This document shows, piece by piece, positions 46,056 through 55,780 of a DNA stretch of 64,000 nt. A program made the translations under genes and the position numbers. Source of the stretch: Halochromatium glycolicum. GTDB lineage: Bacteria; Pseudomonadota; Gammaproteobacteria; Chromatiales; Chromatiaceae. The notes beneath the pieces were generated by a model. The model searched no databases, was not told where the DNA came from, and saw nothing but the letters and a program-made list of their open reading frames with translations. The stretch's first letter is position 1. Every line of letters starts with the position of its first letter. The stretch spans positions 1 through 64,000 of the forward strand of contig NZ_NRSJ01000015.1 in NCBI RefSeq assembly GCF_016584085.1. Reading direction: 5' to 3'.

Positions 46056-46715
46056 GTGTCCGAAGCAACCGTCGTCTCCAGTGAAGCGCCCGCCAAGGCA
46101 AAGAAGAAACGCAATCGTTACCAATCCCCTCTTCTGATCGCGCTACTCCCTCAGATCGTCCTGTTCGTCTGCGCGGTCGTGTTGTTCTGGCTCAGCCAGA
46201 AGGACATGGCCGGCACAATCAAGTATTGGGAATACTTCGTCCCGGTCATCGCGTTGATCTCCCTCGTGTCGGGCTGGAGTCAGTCCTATCTCTCAAACGA
46301 GGTCCGGGCCTGGTATCTGATCAAGCAGGTCGTGCACTGGGGGGCGTTGTTCGCGCTGCTCTTTGTGATGAACAATGAGGGCCTGCGCGGCGCCATCGAT
46401 GCGCAGCAGTACACCACGGTCGTGATCTATCTGATCGCGTTCGCGACGCTGTTGGCTGCCATTCATATGGACTTCAAGCTGTTCTTCTTCAGCCTGTTCC
46501 TGGTGTTCTGCGCCTACCTGCTGGCTGCGCCGGCAGACAATGCGATGCTCGCGTACATCGGGGATACCTTCGGGATCGACGGCGCGCAGAGTAAGGCGTT
46601 ATCGATCAGCATCGGGGTCGCCGTCGTCGGCTTCATTGCCAGCACCTTCGTGCTCTTGTCGATGCGCGGGGCGCTGCTGACCAAGCGGATCGGCTCCAAG
46701 AAGAAGGGCGATTGA
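46056..46715 (+). CDS. Polytopic membrane protein of unknown function
   Basis: Predicted inner-membrane protein of 219 residues with about seven transmembrane helices (starting near residues 27, 54, 88, 116, 135, 155 and 185). The N-terminus is Ser/Ala/Lys-rich and cytoplasmic, and the end is basic (KRIGSKKKGD). I recognise no family. GGAGG is present at the start region (TTGGAGGACTCGTCGTG). The leader carries two PpsR-like sites, so a link to phototrophic growth is possible. A hairpin follows the gene. Confidence 0.75.
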   Translation: MSEATVVSSEAPAKAKKKRNRYQSPLLIALLPQIVLFVCAVVLFWLSQKDMAGTIKYWEYFVPVIALISLVSGWSQSYLSNEVRAWYLIKQVVHWGALFALLFVMNNEGLRGAIDAQQYTTVVIYLIAFATLLAAIHMDFKLFFFSLFLVFCAYLLAAPADNAMLAYIGDTFGIDGAQSKALSISIGVAVVGFIASTFVLLSMRGALLTKRIGSKKKGD

Positions 46716-46765
46716 GGCGAGTCGGGCCACCGTCATTCGCCGCGTTTGCCGGTACCTGTCCGAGA

Positions 46766-46794
46766 GGCTCCACAAGGGTTTGGCTTGTGGAGCC
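46766..46794 (+). terminator. Hairpin after the membrane-protein gene
   Basis: GGCTCCACAAG and CTTGTGGAGCC form a perfect 11-bp stem with a 7-nt loop, followed by TTGAATCT. The stem is strong but the U-run is poor. Confidence 0.5.
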
Positions 46795-46870
46795 TTGAAT
46801 CTCGGGCGTCCCAACGCCGATACTGAAGGGGTCTCGAACATTGGCTTCCGGAAACTGCCGCGACCGGTCG

Positions 46871-46928
46871 CTTGATTCGCACAAGCCCCTGATTCATCTG
46901 ATCGCAGGAGCCACTCTGTTCGGGCGCG
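46871..46928. repeat. Palindromic spacer repeat, family B (partial copy 5)
   Basis: CTTGATTCGCACAAGCCCCT, then GATTCATCTGATCGCAGGAG and CCACTCTGTTCGGGC align with 8531-8590 and 40275-40330. It precedes the 157-bp element at 46991. Confidence 0.6.
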
Positions 46929-46990
46929 TTGCCGCGATTGACGCGGGATCGATCGCCCGCCGCGGGACCGTGCCATGGGCATTAGACTGA

Positions 46991-47147
46991 GGCGATTTCT
47001 GTCAAAGCTCATACCGCCTTGCTGGTCTTTTCGCTCGCCTTCTTCGTCGCGCCGCCGGTCACATAGCCCGGCTATGCTCCCGGCGACGCTCCTCGAAGGC
47101 AAACGAAAATCCTGTGCAATTCGGTACGAGCTTTTCCGGCAATCGCC
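46991..47147 (-). mobile_element. 157-bp palindromic MITE-like element, family A (copy 2)
   Basis: Begins GGCGATTTCTGTCAAAGCTC and ends CTTTTCCGGCAATCGCC, flanked by TGA on both sides (46988-46990, 47148-47150). It is the reverse orientation of 21539-21695, same length and nearly identical. It abuts mepA and extends that gene's open frame upstream. Confidence 0.85.
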
Positions 47148-47221
47148 TGAAAAGAAGCCGTTCGTTCATGACCGCTGAAGCCGGCTTCTATCCGCCAAAC
47201 CATCTCCACTCGCGCTACAGC

Positions 47222-48085
47222 ATGCAACCCGAAAGAGACATCGCCACGCGTCTCAGCATCCTCTGGATCGGCGCGATGGCGCTTGTGGCGGCAGCAGTCA
47301 GCGCTCCGAGCAGCGCAGCAGAAACGCCTTGGTCGCGGATCGATACGGTCGCAGCCGGTCGGCCCGAAGCCATCGGCGGGCCGTCCAACGGCTGTCTTCG
47401 AGGCGCCAGCGAGCTGCCACCGGCCGGCGAGGGGTTCGTCAGCATCCGGCGTCATCGCAACCGGTTCTATGGTCATCCGCATACGCTGGAGTTCATCCAA
47501 GAGGTCGCGCGCGCCATCAGCCAGCGCACAGGCGATCTGATCATGATCGGTGATTTGGCGCAGCCACGGGGTGGGCGAATGGCCTCATCGCACGTCAGTC
47601 ATCAAAACGGGCTGGACGTCGATATCTGGCTGACTCTGGCCGAATCGGCCCGACAGGCCTGGAATGAGACGCCGGAGGCCCGCGATCCGCCGACGATGGT
47701 CGCGGCAAGCCAGGCCGAGATCGGTCCACACTGGGGACCCGAGCAGCGTTTCCTGATCAAGACCGCCGCTGAGCACCCGAAGGTCGATCGCATCTTGGTC
47801 AATCCGGTGATCAAGCGCAGCCTCTGCCGCAGCGAAGGTGAAGCGGCATGGCTACGCCGGTTAAGGCCTTGGTGGGGTCATGATGCGCACATGCATGTGC
47901 GGCTCAAGTGCCCGTCAGATAGCACGGAGTGCCAGCAGCAAGCCCCCGTTCCCCCAGGAAGCGGCTGCGGCAGCCAGCTCGACTGGTGGTTCAGCGAGGA
48001 GGCGCGCTCGCCAAGCGGCTCCTATTCATCGCGGCCCAAGCCGCAGCCGCCAGCGACCTGCCGGCAGATCCTCAACGCATCCTGA
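47222..48085 (+). CDS. mepA: MepA, penicillin-insensitive murein endopeptidase
   Basis: Zinc LAS-family endopeptidase that cuts D-Ala-mDAP cross-links in the periplasm. The 287-residue product from ATG 47222 has a signal peptide (LSILWIGAMALVAAAVSA, likely cleavage near AETP). Metal motifs are SSHVSHQNGLDVDIWL (HxxGxDxD) and WGHDAHMHVRLKCP (HxH). Earlier in-frame ATGs (47114, 47168) would add residues encoded partly by the mobile element and are rejected. The C-terminus is Pro/Ser-rich. Confidence 0.9.
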   Translation: MQPERDIATRLSILWIGAMALVAAAVSAPSSAAETPWSRIDTVAAGRPEAIGGPSNGCLRGASELPPAGEGFVSIRRHRNRFYGHPHTLEFIQEVARAISQRTGDLIMIGDLAQPRGGRMASSHVSHQNGLDVDIWLTLAESARQAWNETPEARDPPTMVAASQAEIGPHWGPEQRFLIKTAAEHPKVDRILVNPVIKRSLCRSEGEAAWLRRLRPWWGHDAHMHVRLKCPSDSTECQQQAPVPPGSGCGSQLDWWFSEEARSPSGSYSSRPKPQPPATCRQILNAS

Positions 48086-48110
48086 ATCCCGGGCGGCAAG
48101 TCTCGTTATT

Positions 48111-48135
48111 CTTGATTGGGCTGAAGCCAATCAAG
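48111..48135. terminator. Hairpin between convergent mepA and receiver-like gene
   Basis: CTTGATTGG-GCTGAAG-CCAATCAAG forms a 9-bp stem with a 7-nt loop 26 bp after the mepA stop and overlapping the stop of the leftward gene. It has no U-run; a bidirectional role is possible. Confidence 0.4.
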
Positions 48136-48532
48136 CAGCAGATTCGCCCAGCGCGCGCTGCAGCACGGCCTCCATTTGGGACTCACTGACTGGAAGGGAT
48201 AGGGTCGCAAACAACGGGAAGCGCGCGAGCAGTGATTCCAGCTTGTGCCGGTGCTCCGGTTGGTAGATCGCGATCACGCGGACCTCGGGATGCCGCTGCA
48301 GGCGCGCCATCAAGGTCTCGAGATTACTGGTGCGATCCCTGAAATCCGACTGGAAGTTGTATTCGGCGACGATCAGATCCGGCAGGCGGCGCTTCAGCGC
48401 TGACTGCGCCTTGCGCTGCGAGCTGACGACCTCGGTGTCGAAGCCGAGTCGCCGATATAACGGGGTGAAGTTCGGATACCCGCCAAGCTCGATGATTGCT
48501 AGCAGCTTTGGCGCGGATTGACGACTGTCCAT
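48131..48532 (-). CDS. Degenerate receiver-like protein
   Basis: Protein of 133 residues with a response-regulator-like alpha/beta pattern (LLAIIELGG, DLIVAEYNF, VRVIAIYQP, FATLSLPVSESQM). The phosphoacceptor position at the end of the third strand reads VAEYNF, Glu instead of Asp, and the conserved Lys before Pro is missing (LSLPVS). It should therefore not be phosphorylated in the usual way. It follows the oxygenase gene by 11 bp at the end of the tgt-yajC-secDF cluster. The assignment to the receiver fold is by pattern only. Confidence 0.6.
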   Translation of the reverse strand: MDSRQSAPKLLAIIELGGYPNFTPLYRRLGFDTEVVSSQRKAQSALKRRLPDLIVAEYNFQSDFRDRTSNLETLMARLQRHPEVRVIAIYQPEHRHKLESLLARFPLFATLSLPVSESQMEAVLQRALGESAA

Positions 48533-48543
48533 CGCCGTTCGGC

Positions 48544-49176
48544 TCAAGCGAAGACCACCCAGGTCGTCGCGATGTACTTGAGCCCTGCTTGGAGCGTCAC
48601 AGCGCGATGCTCATGGGTCCAGAACGGAGGAAACAGGACGAGCTTGCCGCGCTCCGGTTTCACGCGAATCTGTTGAAAGCGGAATTCGGTCTCGCCGCCA
48701 GGACCGGGCACATCGTTCAGATACCAGAGGGCGACGAGCTGGCGCTGACTCAGCTCATGGCTGCCGCCATCGATGTGCCAGTGATAATACTCGCCGGCGC
48801 GGTAGCGCTGGACTTGGTAGCCAATATCCTTGAACGGGCCGCGAAAATAGGGAAACGCGTCGCGCAGTTCGACCATCGCTGCACCCAGCGACCGGAACAG
48901 CATCTGATCCACATCCTTCCAGTCGGTCTTGTTACTGACCACGAGATCGGTGGTCTTCTTGACCGATGCATCCTCTTCGCGCAGCTGCCCGATTCGGCCG
49001 GCATAGTGCTGGTCGGGGTTTGCCTCGAAGCGAGCGACGACCTCATCGCAGAGCGTCGGCGGCAGCGCCGCGGCGCGCTCGAAGATGAAGCTGCCGGGCT
49101 GGAGCTCTCTCAGACTGCGCAGTGCATCGGCACCGCCGGGGGGTAGTGTGGCATTCGGGGTTGTCACGGCACTCAT
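48544..49176 (-). CDS. Prolyl-4-hydroxylase-like Fe(II)/2-oxoglutarate oxygenase
   Basis: Dioxygenase of 210 residues. Iron ligands are in YYHWHIDGGSH (HxD) and PPFWTHEHRAV (distal His), with a 2-oxoglutarate-binding basic residue likely in QAGLKYI. The YRAGEYYHWHID and YLNDVPGPGGETEF stretches are typical of the P4H group. Substrate unknown. Its ATG overlaps the secF stop (ATGA), so it is translated with the Sec operon. Confidence 0.87.
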   Translation of the reverse strand: MSAVTTPNATLPPGGADALRSLRELQPGSFIFERAAALPPTLCDEVVARFEANPDQHYAGRIGQLREEDASVKKTTDLVVSNKTDWKDVDQMLFRSLGAAMVELRDAFPYFRGPFKDIGYQVQRYRAGEYYHWHIDGGSHELSQRQLVALWYLNDVPGPGGETEFRFQQIRVKPERGKLVLFPPFWTHEHRAVTLQAGLKYIATTWVVFA

Positions 49177-50120
49177 GGGCGATCGTCGACGACCTTACCT
49201 TCCTTCTCGATCGGCATCAGGTCCGCCTTGCTGACGCCGAGCCAGACCGCGGCAGCAGTGGCGATGTAGATCGTCGAGTAGGTGCCGATCAAGACGCCGA
49301 TGATCAAGGCCAACGAGAAACCGCTGATGGCCGCGCCGCCGAGCAGGTACAGCGCGAGTAGGACGAGCAGGGTCGTCCCCGAGGTGATGATCGTTCGCGA
49401 GAGGGTTTGGTTGACGGAGCGATTGCTGATCTCGATCACGGTGCCCTTGCGCATCTTGCGGAAGTTTTCGCGTATCCGGTCGAAGATGACGATGGTGTCG
49501 TTGAGCGAGTAGCCGATCACGGCCAGCACCGCAGCGAGCACGGTAAGATCGAACGGGATGTAGAAGATCGAGAACATCCCGATCGTGAACAGCACGTCGT
49601 GCATCAGTGCAGCGACCGCGCCGACGGCGAAGCGCCATTCGAAGCGCAGGGCCACATAGACGAGGATGCCGATCAAGGCGAACAATACCGCCAACCCGCC
49701 TTGCTCGCGCAGCTCTTCACCGACCTGCGGGCCAACGAACTCGACGCGCCTGAGCTCCACGGCCGTATCGGCCTCGGCATCGAGCAGCTTGAACACCCGG
49801 TCGCTGAGCTTGGCGCTGGCATCCTCTCCCTCTTGCGGGGCGATCCGGATCAGGATGTCGCGGTTCGAGCCGAAGTACTGGACGGTCGCATCCGCGATCC
49901 CTTCTTCGGCGAGTGTCGCGGTGATCTCGGCGACCTCGACCGGCTCCTCGTAGCCGAGCTCGATCACGGTGCCGCCGGTGAAATCGAGTCCGAAGTTGAA
50001 GCCGCGAAACAGGATCGATAGCAGACAGAGCACCATCACGACCCCTGAGGCGATCGCCGCGATCCGGCGCTTGCCGAGGAAGTCGATATCGAGCTGTTTC
50101 AGGATCTGTGCATGCGCCAT
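49173..50120 (-). CDS. secF: SecF, protein-export membrane protein
   Basis: Inner-membrane subunit that, with SecD, uses the proton gradient to pull exported proteins through SecYEG. The 315-residue protein has six transmembrane helices, the GLDFTGGTVIELGYE segment after TM1, and VIGYSLNDTIVIFDRIREN in the conserved core. It starts 38 bp after secD; the spacer carries a 13-bp tandem duplication (50127-50152). Confidence 0.96.
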   Translation of the reverse strand: MAHAQILKQLDIDFLGKRRIAAIASGVVMVLCLLSILFRGFNFGLDFTGGTVIELGYEEPVEVAEITATLAEEGIADATVQYFGSNRDILIRIAPQEGEDASAKLSDRVFKLLDAEADTAVELRRVEFVGPQVGEELREQGGLAVLFALIGILVYVALRFEWRFAVGAVAALMHDVLFTIGMFSIFYIPFDLTVLAAVLAVIGYSLNDTIVIFDRIRENFRKMRKGTVIEISNRSVNQTLSRTIITSGTTLLVLLALYLLGGAAISGFSLALIIGVLIGTYSTIYIATAAAVWLGVSKADLMPIEKEGKVVDDRP

Positions 50121-50158
50121 GGGTTGCTCCGGGGAGGGACTCCGGGGAAGGACTCCGG

Positions 50159-52012
50159 TCAGATCGCCAGTTGTTTGACGCGCCGGCCACCGTAGATCAG
50201 GTTGATCAGGGCACGTGAGCCGAGGATGGCCGTGAACATCGAGGTCAGGATGCCGATGAAGAGGGTCACTGCGAAGCCCTTAACCGGCCCGGTGCCGAAG
50301 CTGAATAGCACGATCGCCGCGATCAGGGTGGTGACATTGGCGTCGACGATGGTCGAGAGCGCCTTGTCATAGCCCGCGTGGATGCTCGCCTGCGGCGAAC
50401 TGCCGTTGCGGATCTCCTCACGAATACGCTCAAAAATGAGCACGTTGGCATCGACTGCCATACCGACCGTGAGCACGATCCCGGCGATGCCGGGCATGGT
50501 CAGGGTCGCCTGCAGCAACGATAGGATGGCGACGATCAGCACCAGGTTGACCACCAGGACCACATCGGCGACGAGCCCGAACACCCGGTAGTAGAGGGCC
50601 ATGAAGATCACGACCAGCGCGAGACCGATCAGCACCGAGCGGAAGCCCTGATCGATATTGTCCTGACCCAAGCTCGGGCCGATGGTGCGCTCCTCGACGA
50701 TCTCGATCGGGGCCGCGAGCGCGCCGGCCCGCAGCAAGAGCGCCAGATTATGGGCCTCCTCGGAGCTGTCCAGCCCGGTGGTCTGGAAACGCCGGCCGAA
50801 GGGCTCGAGGATGTTCGCGACGCTGATGACCTCCTCGGTCCGGACACGATCCTTGACCGGCTCGCCCTCGATCAGCCGTGTGACCGAGCGCGATTCGATG
50901 AAGACCACCGCCATCGGCTTGCCGACGTTCTCGGTGGTGACCCGGCGCATCTGGCGCGCGCCCTGTCCATCGAGGCTGACGCTGACCATCGGCGAGCCGC
51001 TCTGCTGGTCGAACCCGGCGGCGGCGCTGGTGATCTGATCGCCGGTCACGATCACACGTCGCTTCAGTAGGATCGGTTGGCCGTTACGCTCATAGTAGAG
51101 CGCGGAGCCGACCGGCACCCGGCCATCGAGCGCGTCTTGCACATCGTGTTCGGTATCGACGAGCCGGTACTCGAGCGTCGCGGTCGCGCCGAGCAGATCC
51201 TTCAGCCGGGCCGGGTCCTGCGCCCCCGGGAGCTGGACGATGATCCGGCGCTCGCCTTGGCGCTGGATGATCGGCTCGGCGACACCGAGCGCGTTGACCC
51301 GGTTGCGCAGCGTGGTGATGTTCTGCTCGAGCGCAAAGTCCTTGATCTCCTCACGCTTCGCCGGGGGCAGGTTGCCGTAGACGTAGGCGTCGGCGCCCTC
51401 GCTCCCGGTGGTGACCTCCAGATCCCGGAACTCGCTGCGGATCACCTTCGCCGCCTGGTCGCGTTGCGCCTCGTCACGGAAGCGGACCGCGATGCGTCCG
51501 TCCTGATGACCGACGGTCAGATAGCGGATGCGCTCTTTTCGAAGCAGGGTCCGGATGTCGCCGGTGTAGCGCTCGAGTGCCTGCTCGACCGCGGCCTCCA
51601 TATCGACATCGATCAGCACATGGATGCCGCCGCGCAGGTCCAGCCCGAGGAACATCGGCTGCAGCCCGAGCGCCTCGATCCAGCCGGGGAGGTCGGGTGA
51701 CTGTGTCAACGCATGCTGAACGCGATCGCCGAGGGTGCGTTCCAAGGCCGCCTGACCGCGCAGCTGGGCGCTTGGCGTTGCAAACCGGATCAACGCCTTG
51801 CCGCCGTCACGACTCTCGATCTCCTTCACTGGGACGTCGGCGTTCTCCATCGCTGCAGCGATCTCGGCGATCGCGCCCGCGCTGAGCTCGCCGTCCTGGG
51901 CCCTGACCTCGATCGCTGGGTCCTGCGGAAACAGGTTCGGCAGTGCCAACACCAGCCCGACCAGCACAACGGCCAGGATCAGCAGATTCTTCCAAAGTGG
52001 GTACTGATTCAT
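50159..52012 (-). CDS. secD: SecD, protein-export membrane protein
   Basis: Partner of SecF, 617 residues from ATG 52012 (MNQYPLWKNLL); the frame is open further upstream without similarity. Features are TM1 (about 8-26), FLGLDLRGGIHVLIDVD, the large periplasmic domain with LGVAEPIIQRQGERRIIVQLPG (about residues 245-266), and the RND core AVDANVLIFERIREE. It lies between yajC (377-bp gap with a repeat) and secF. Confidence 0.96.
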   Translation of the reverse strand: MNQYPLWKNLLILAVVLVGLVLALPNLFPQDPAIEVRAQDGELSAGAIAEIAAAMENADVPVKEIESRDGGKALIRFATPSAQLRGQAALERTLGDRVQHALTQSPDLPGWIEALGLQPMFLGLDLRGGIHVLIDVDMEAAVEQALERYTGDIRTLLRKERIRYLTVGHQDGRIAVRFRDEAQRDQAAKVIRSEFRDLEVTTGSEGADAYVYGNLPPAKREEIKDFALEQNITTLRNRVNALGVAEPIIQRQGERRIIVQLPGAQDPARLKDLLGATATLEYRLVDTEHDVQDALDGRVPVGSALYYERNGQPILLKRRVIVTGDQITSAAAGFDQQSGSPMVSVSLDGQGARQMRRVTTENVGKPMAVVFIESRSVTRLIEGEPVKDRVRTEEVISVANILEPFGRRFQTTGLDSSEEAHNLALLLRAGALAAPIEIVEERTIGPSLGQDNIDQGFRSVLIGLALVVIFMALYYRVFGLVADVVLVVNLVLIVAILSLLQATLTMPGIAGIVLTVGMAVDANVLIFERIREEIRNGSSPQASIHAGYDKALSTIVDANVTTLIAAIVLFSFGTGPVKGFAVTLFIGILTSMFTAILGSRALINLIYGGRRVKQLAI

Positions 52013-52172
52013 CAGGCAGCGTCTTCGATAATGACGGGATTCAGGCGGCCGGCAAGTCGCCACCGGTTCGGTAACGGATGCGTCCCCCGAGCGAGGCCGA
52101 GGCCCGTGCAGCGCCGTACTCAAACGCATCGAAACGAAGATGCGTCATGTGTCGCTCACGCGGACAACGAGC

Positions 52173-52258
52173 TTAGACGCCCTATCAAAATGCCCGCCTA
52201 GCCTACAGAAGCTACTGAATTATGGGCATTCAATGACATTCTGTTCGGGCTTCTTAGG
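52173..52258 (-). repeat. Palindromic spacer repeat, family B (copy 6)
   Basis: TTAGACGCCCTATCAAAATG at the left and ATTCTGTTCGGGCTTCTTAG at the right are imperfect inverted ends. It is the reverse of 16784-16874. It occupies the 377-bp secD-yajC gap, where it may separate transcription; no gene is visible in the gap. Confidence 0.75.
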
Positions 52259-52389
52259 ACAATGATGACCGTTGCGCTGGCAGGGGCCGGGCCGTTAGCG
52301 GCGGCAGATGATTGTCGCCACCGCGCGCGAACCGCGCCTTGCCGGCGCGGTGCGTTCTGGACTCGAGGGGTCCGGTCGGGATGCTCCGA

Positions 52390-52719
52390 TCACAGGTCCT
52401 TCAGTGAGCCCTTCGGGAGCACCGCTTCGACCGCTTGACGGCGAATCTTGATCACGACGTTGTCGGCGACCTCGACCTGGGCGAAATTATCGCCAAGCTC
52501 GGTGATCCGGCCGGCAACACCGCCCATGGTGACCACCTCATCGCCCTTGCCAAGGCCCTCGACCAGCTTCTTGTGCTCCTTCTGACGCTTGATCTGCGGG
52601 CGAATCATCAGGAAGTAGAGGATGATGATCAGACCGATCGGGAACAGCAGACCGAGCAGCGGATCGCCAGCCGGTGCACCTTCGGCCTGTGCCAAGGCGT
52701 CGGAGATGAAAAAGCTCAT
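52390..52719 (-). CDS. yajC: YajC, preprotein translocase subunit
   Basis: Small Sec-associated membrane protein of 109 residues with one transmembrane helix (about 24-42, LLGLLFPIGLIIILYFLMI) followed by RPQIKRQKEHKKLVEGLGKGDEV (start of the soluble domain, about residues 43-65) and GGVAGRITELGDNF. It sits between tgt and secD as in most gammaproteobacteria. Confidence 0.95.
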   Translation of the reverse strand: MSFFISDALAQAEGAPAGDPLLGLLFPIGLIIILYFLMIRPQIKRQKEHKKLVEGLGKGDEVVTMGGVAGRITELGDNFAQVEVADNVVIKIRRQAVEAVLPKGSLKDL

Positions 52720-52773
52720 GAGAATCCTCGAGGTCGCGCATCAGGCGCGAAGCAGCGGTTATCGAGCCCGGCA

Positions 52774-54602
<1,829 letters not shown>

Positions 54603-54795
54603 TCAGTGACCTCCGCGCAGCAGAGGGTCTGGCCAAACCGCCAGGCGCATAGACGGGCCGGATGAAGGCGGCCGCCCGCGAGGGAGCAGCGGGCTTGGCT
54701 CGCGCCAGGCTGCCCAAACCTCGATCCCTTTAACCTCGATCTCATTCCGGCGCACAACGCCAGACCGCAGCAGCATCAGCAAATGAGGGTTCCCC

Positions 54796-55461
54796 ATGTT
54801 TCTATTTCGCAAGAAGACCGAGCTCCCAACCGCAAAGGATGCCTTGCCCGGCCGTGACCGGCCTATGCCGGTGAGCAACCGGCATTTCGTCAATGGCCAC
54901 CCGATCAAGCCACCCTTTCCGGAGCCGATGCAGCAGGTCTTGTTCGGCATGGGCTGTTTCTGGGGGGCCGAACGCGCCTTCTGGCAGCAGCCCGGCGTCT
55001 ACACGACGGCCGTCGGCTATGCAGGTGGACTCACGCCCAACCCGACTTACGAGGAGGTTTGCTCGGGCTACACCGGGCATAACGAGGTTGTGCTCGTCGT
55101 CTACGACCCCGCCCAGATTGCATTTGAAACGCTACTGCAGACCTTTTGGGAAGGGCATGATCCCACTCAGGGCATGCGTCAGGGCAACGATGTCGGAACC
55201 CAGTACCGTTCAGGGATCTACTGTTTCGATGCCGCGCAGCTCGAAGCCGCCCGCTCCAGCCTGAGCCGCTATCAGGAGGCGCTGTCACGGGCTGGCAACA
55301 GGGACCCGATCACGACCGAGATCCTGCGCGCACCGGCGTTCTATTACGCAGAAGACTACCACCAGCAGTACCTCGCAAAGAACCCGGGCGGCTATTGCGG
55401 CCATGGCGGCTGCGGGGTGCACTACCCGGCGGAGCCGACAGAAGCCGTAGCACGAGGCTGA
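54796..55461 (+). CDS. msrA: MsrA, peptide methionine-(S)-sulfoxide reductase
   Basis: Repairs oxidised methionine. The 221-residue protein has the catalytic [34 protein letters not shown] and [20 protein letters not shown] with resolving cysteines near the C-terminus. The N-terminal 40 residues ([12 protein letters not shown]...) are an extension like that of E. coli MsrA. It is separated from the leftward HAD gene by a 193-bp divergent gap. Confidence 0.95.
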   Translation: MFLFRKKTELPTAKDALPGRDRPMPVSNRHFVNGHPIKPPFPEPMQQVLFGMGCFWGAERAFWQQPGVYTTAVGYAGGLTPNPTYEEVCSGYTGHNEVVLVVYDPAQIAFETLLQTFWEGHDPTQGMRQGNDVGTQYRSGIYCFDAAQLEAARSSLSRYQEALSRAGNRDPITTEILRAPAFYYAEDYHQQYLAKNPGGYCGHGGCGVHYPAEPTEAVARG

Positions 55462-55576
55462 AACGGGCCGCTACGACGACAGAATCACCCTGTTGCGAAA
55501 GTGCCAACCCGTTCACGGTTTCGACAAAACCCGGGTCTACACTGGAGCTCGAGTGGTAACGATGCATCCGGCGGGG

Positions 55577-55582
55577 TTGACA
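55577..55582 (+). promoter_or_regulatory. -35-like TTGACA before the candidate small RNA
   Basis: A perfect TTGACA is followed by an AT-richer stretch (GTATTTAAGAAACT). No good -10 hexamer is found at 16-18 bp, so the promoter is tentative. Confidence 0.35.
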
Positions 55583-55604
55583 GGCGGATCAGTATTTAAG
55601 AAAC

Positions 55605-55700
55605 TGTTGATGCACTGAAGGTTCGCAGTCCTTCGGTGCACTCCTCCATCCTCCTTTGGTGGTAATCTTTAAAGCGCGGCGCCCGCCGCGCTTTTTTTTT
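55605..55700 (+). ncRNA. Candidate intergenic small RNA
   Basis: Between msrA and queA lies an RNA-like block: a stem TGCACTGAAGG / CCTTCGGTGCA (55611-55640, 8-nt loop, one G-U pair), a single-stranded pyrimidine-rich segment CTCCTCCATCCTCCTTTGG (55641-55659) complementary to Shine-Dalgarno sequences, and a strong intrinsic terminator. The order hairpin, anti-SD stretch, terminator is that of trans-acting small RNAs. The 5' end is a guess. It could instead be a structured 3' untranslated region of msrA. Confidence 0.5.
55671..55700 (+). terminator. Strong intrinsic terminator
   Basis: AAAGCGCGGC-GCCC-GCCGCGCTTT, a 10-bp stem with a tetraloop, runs into nine T residues. It is the best terminator in the window. 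Confidence 0.9.
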
Positions 55701-55725
55701 ATCCGGATGATCCGTCCCGTCCTCC

Positions 55726-55763
55726 GAGCCAGCCCCCTCGAGCCAGCCCCCTCGAGCCAGCTC
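55726..55763. repeat. 14-bp tandem repeat after queA
   Basis: GAGCCAGCCCCCTC is repeated twice and followed by a partial third unit, just beyond the queA stop. Confidence 0.9.
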
Positions 55764-55780
55764 CGGTGGTCAGCCCCGGG

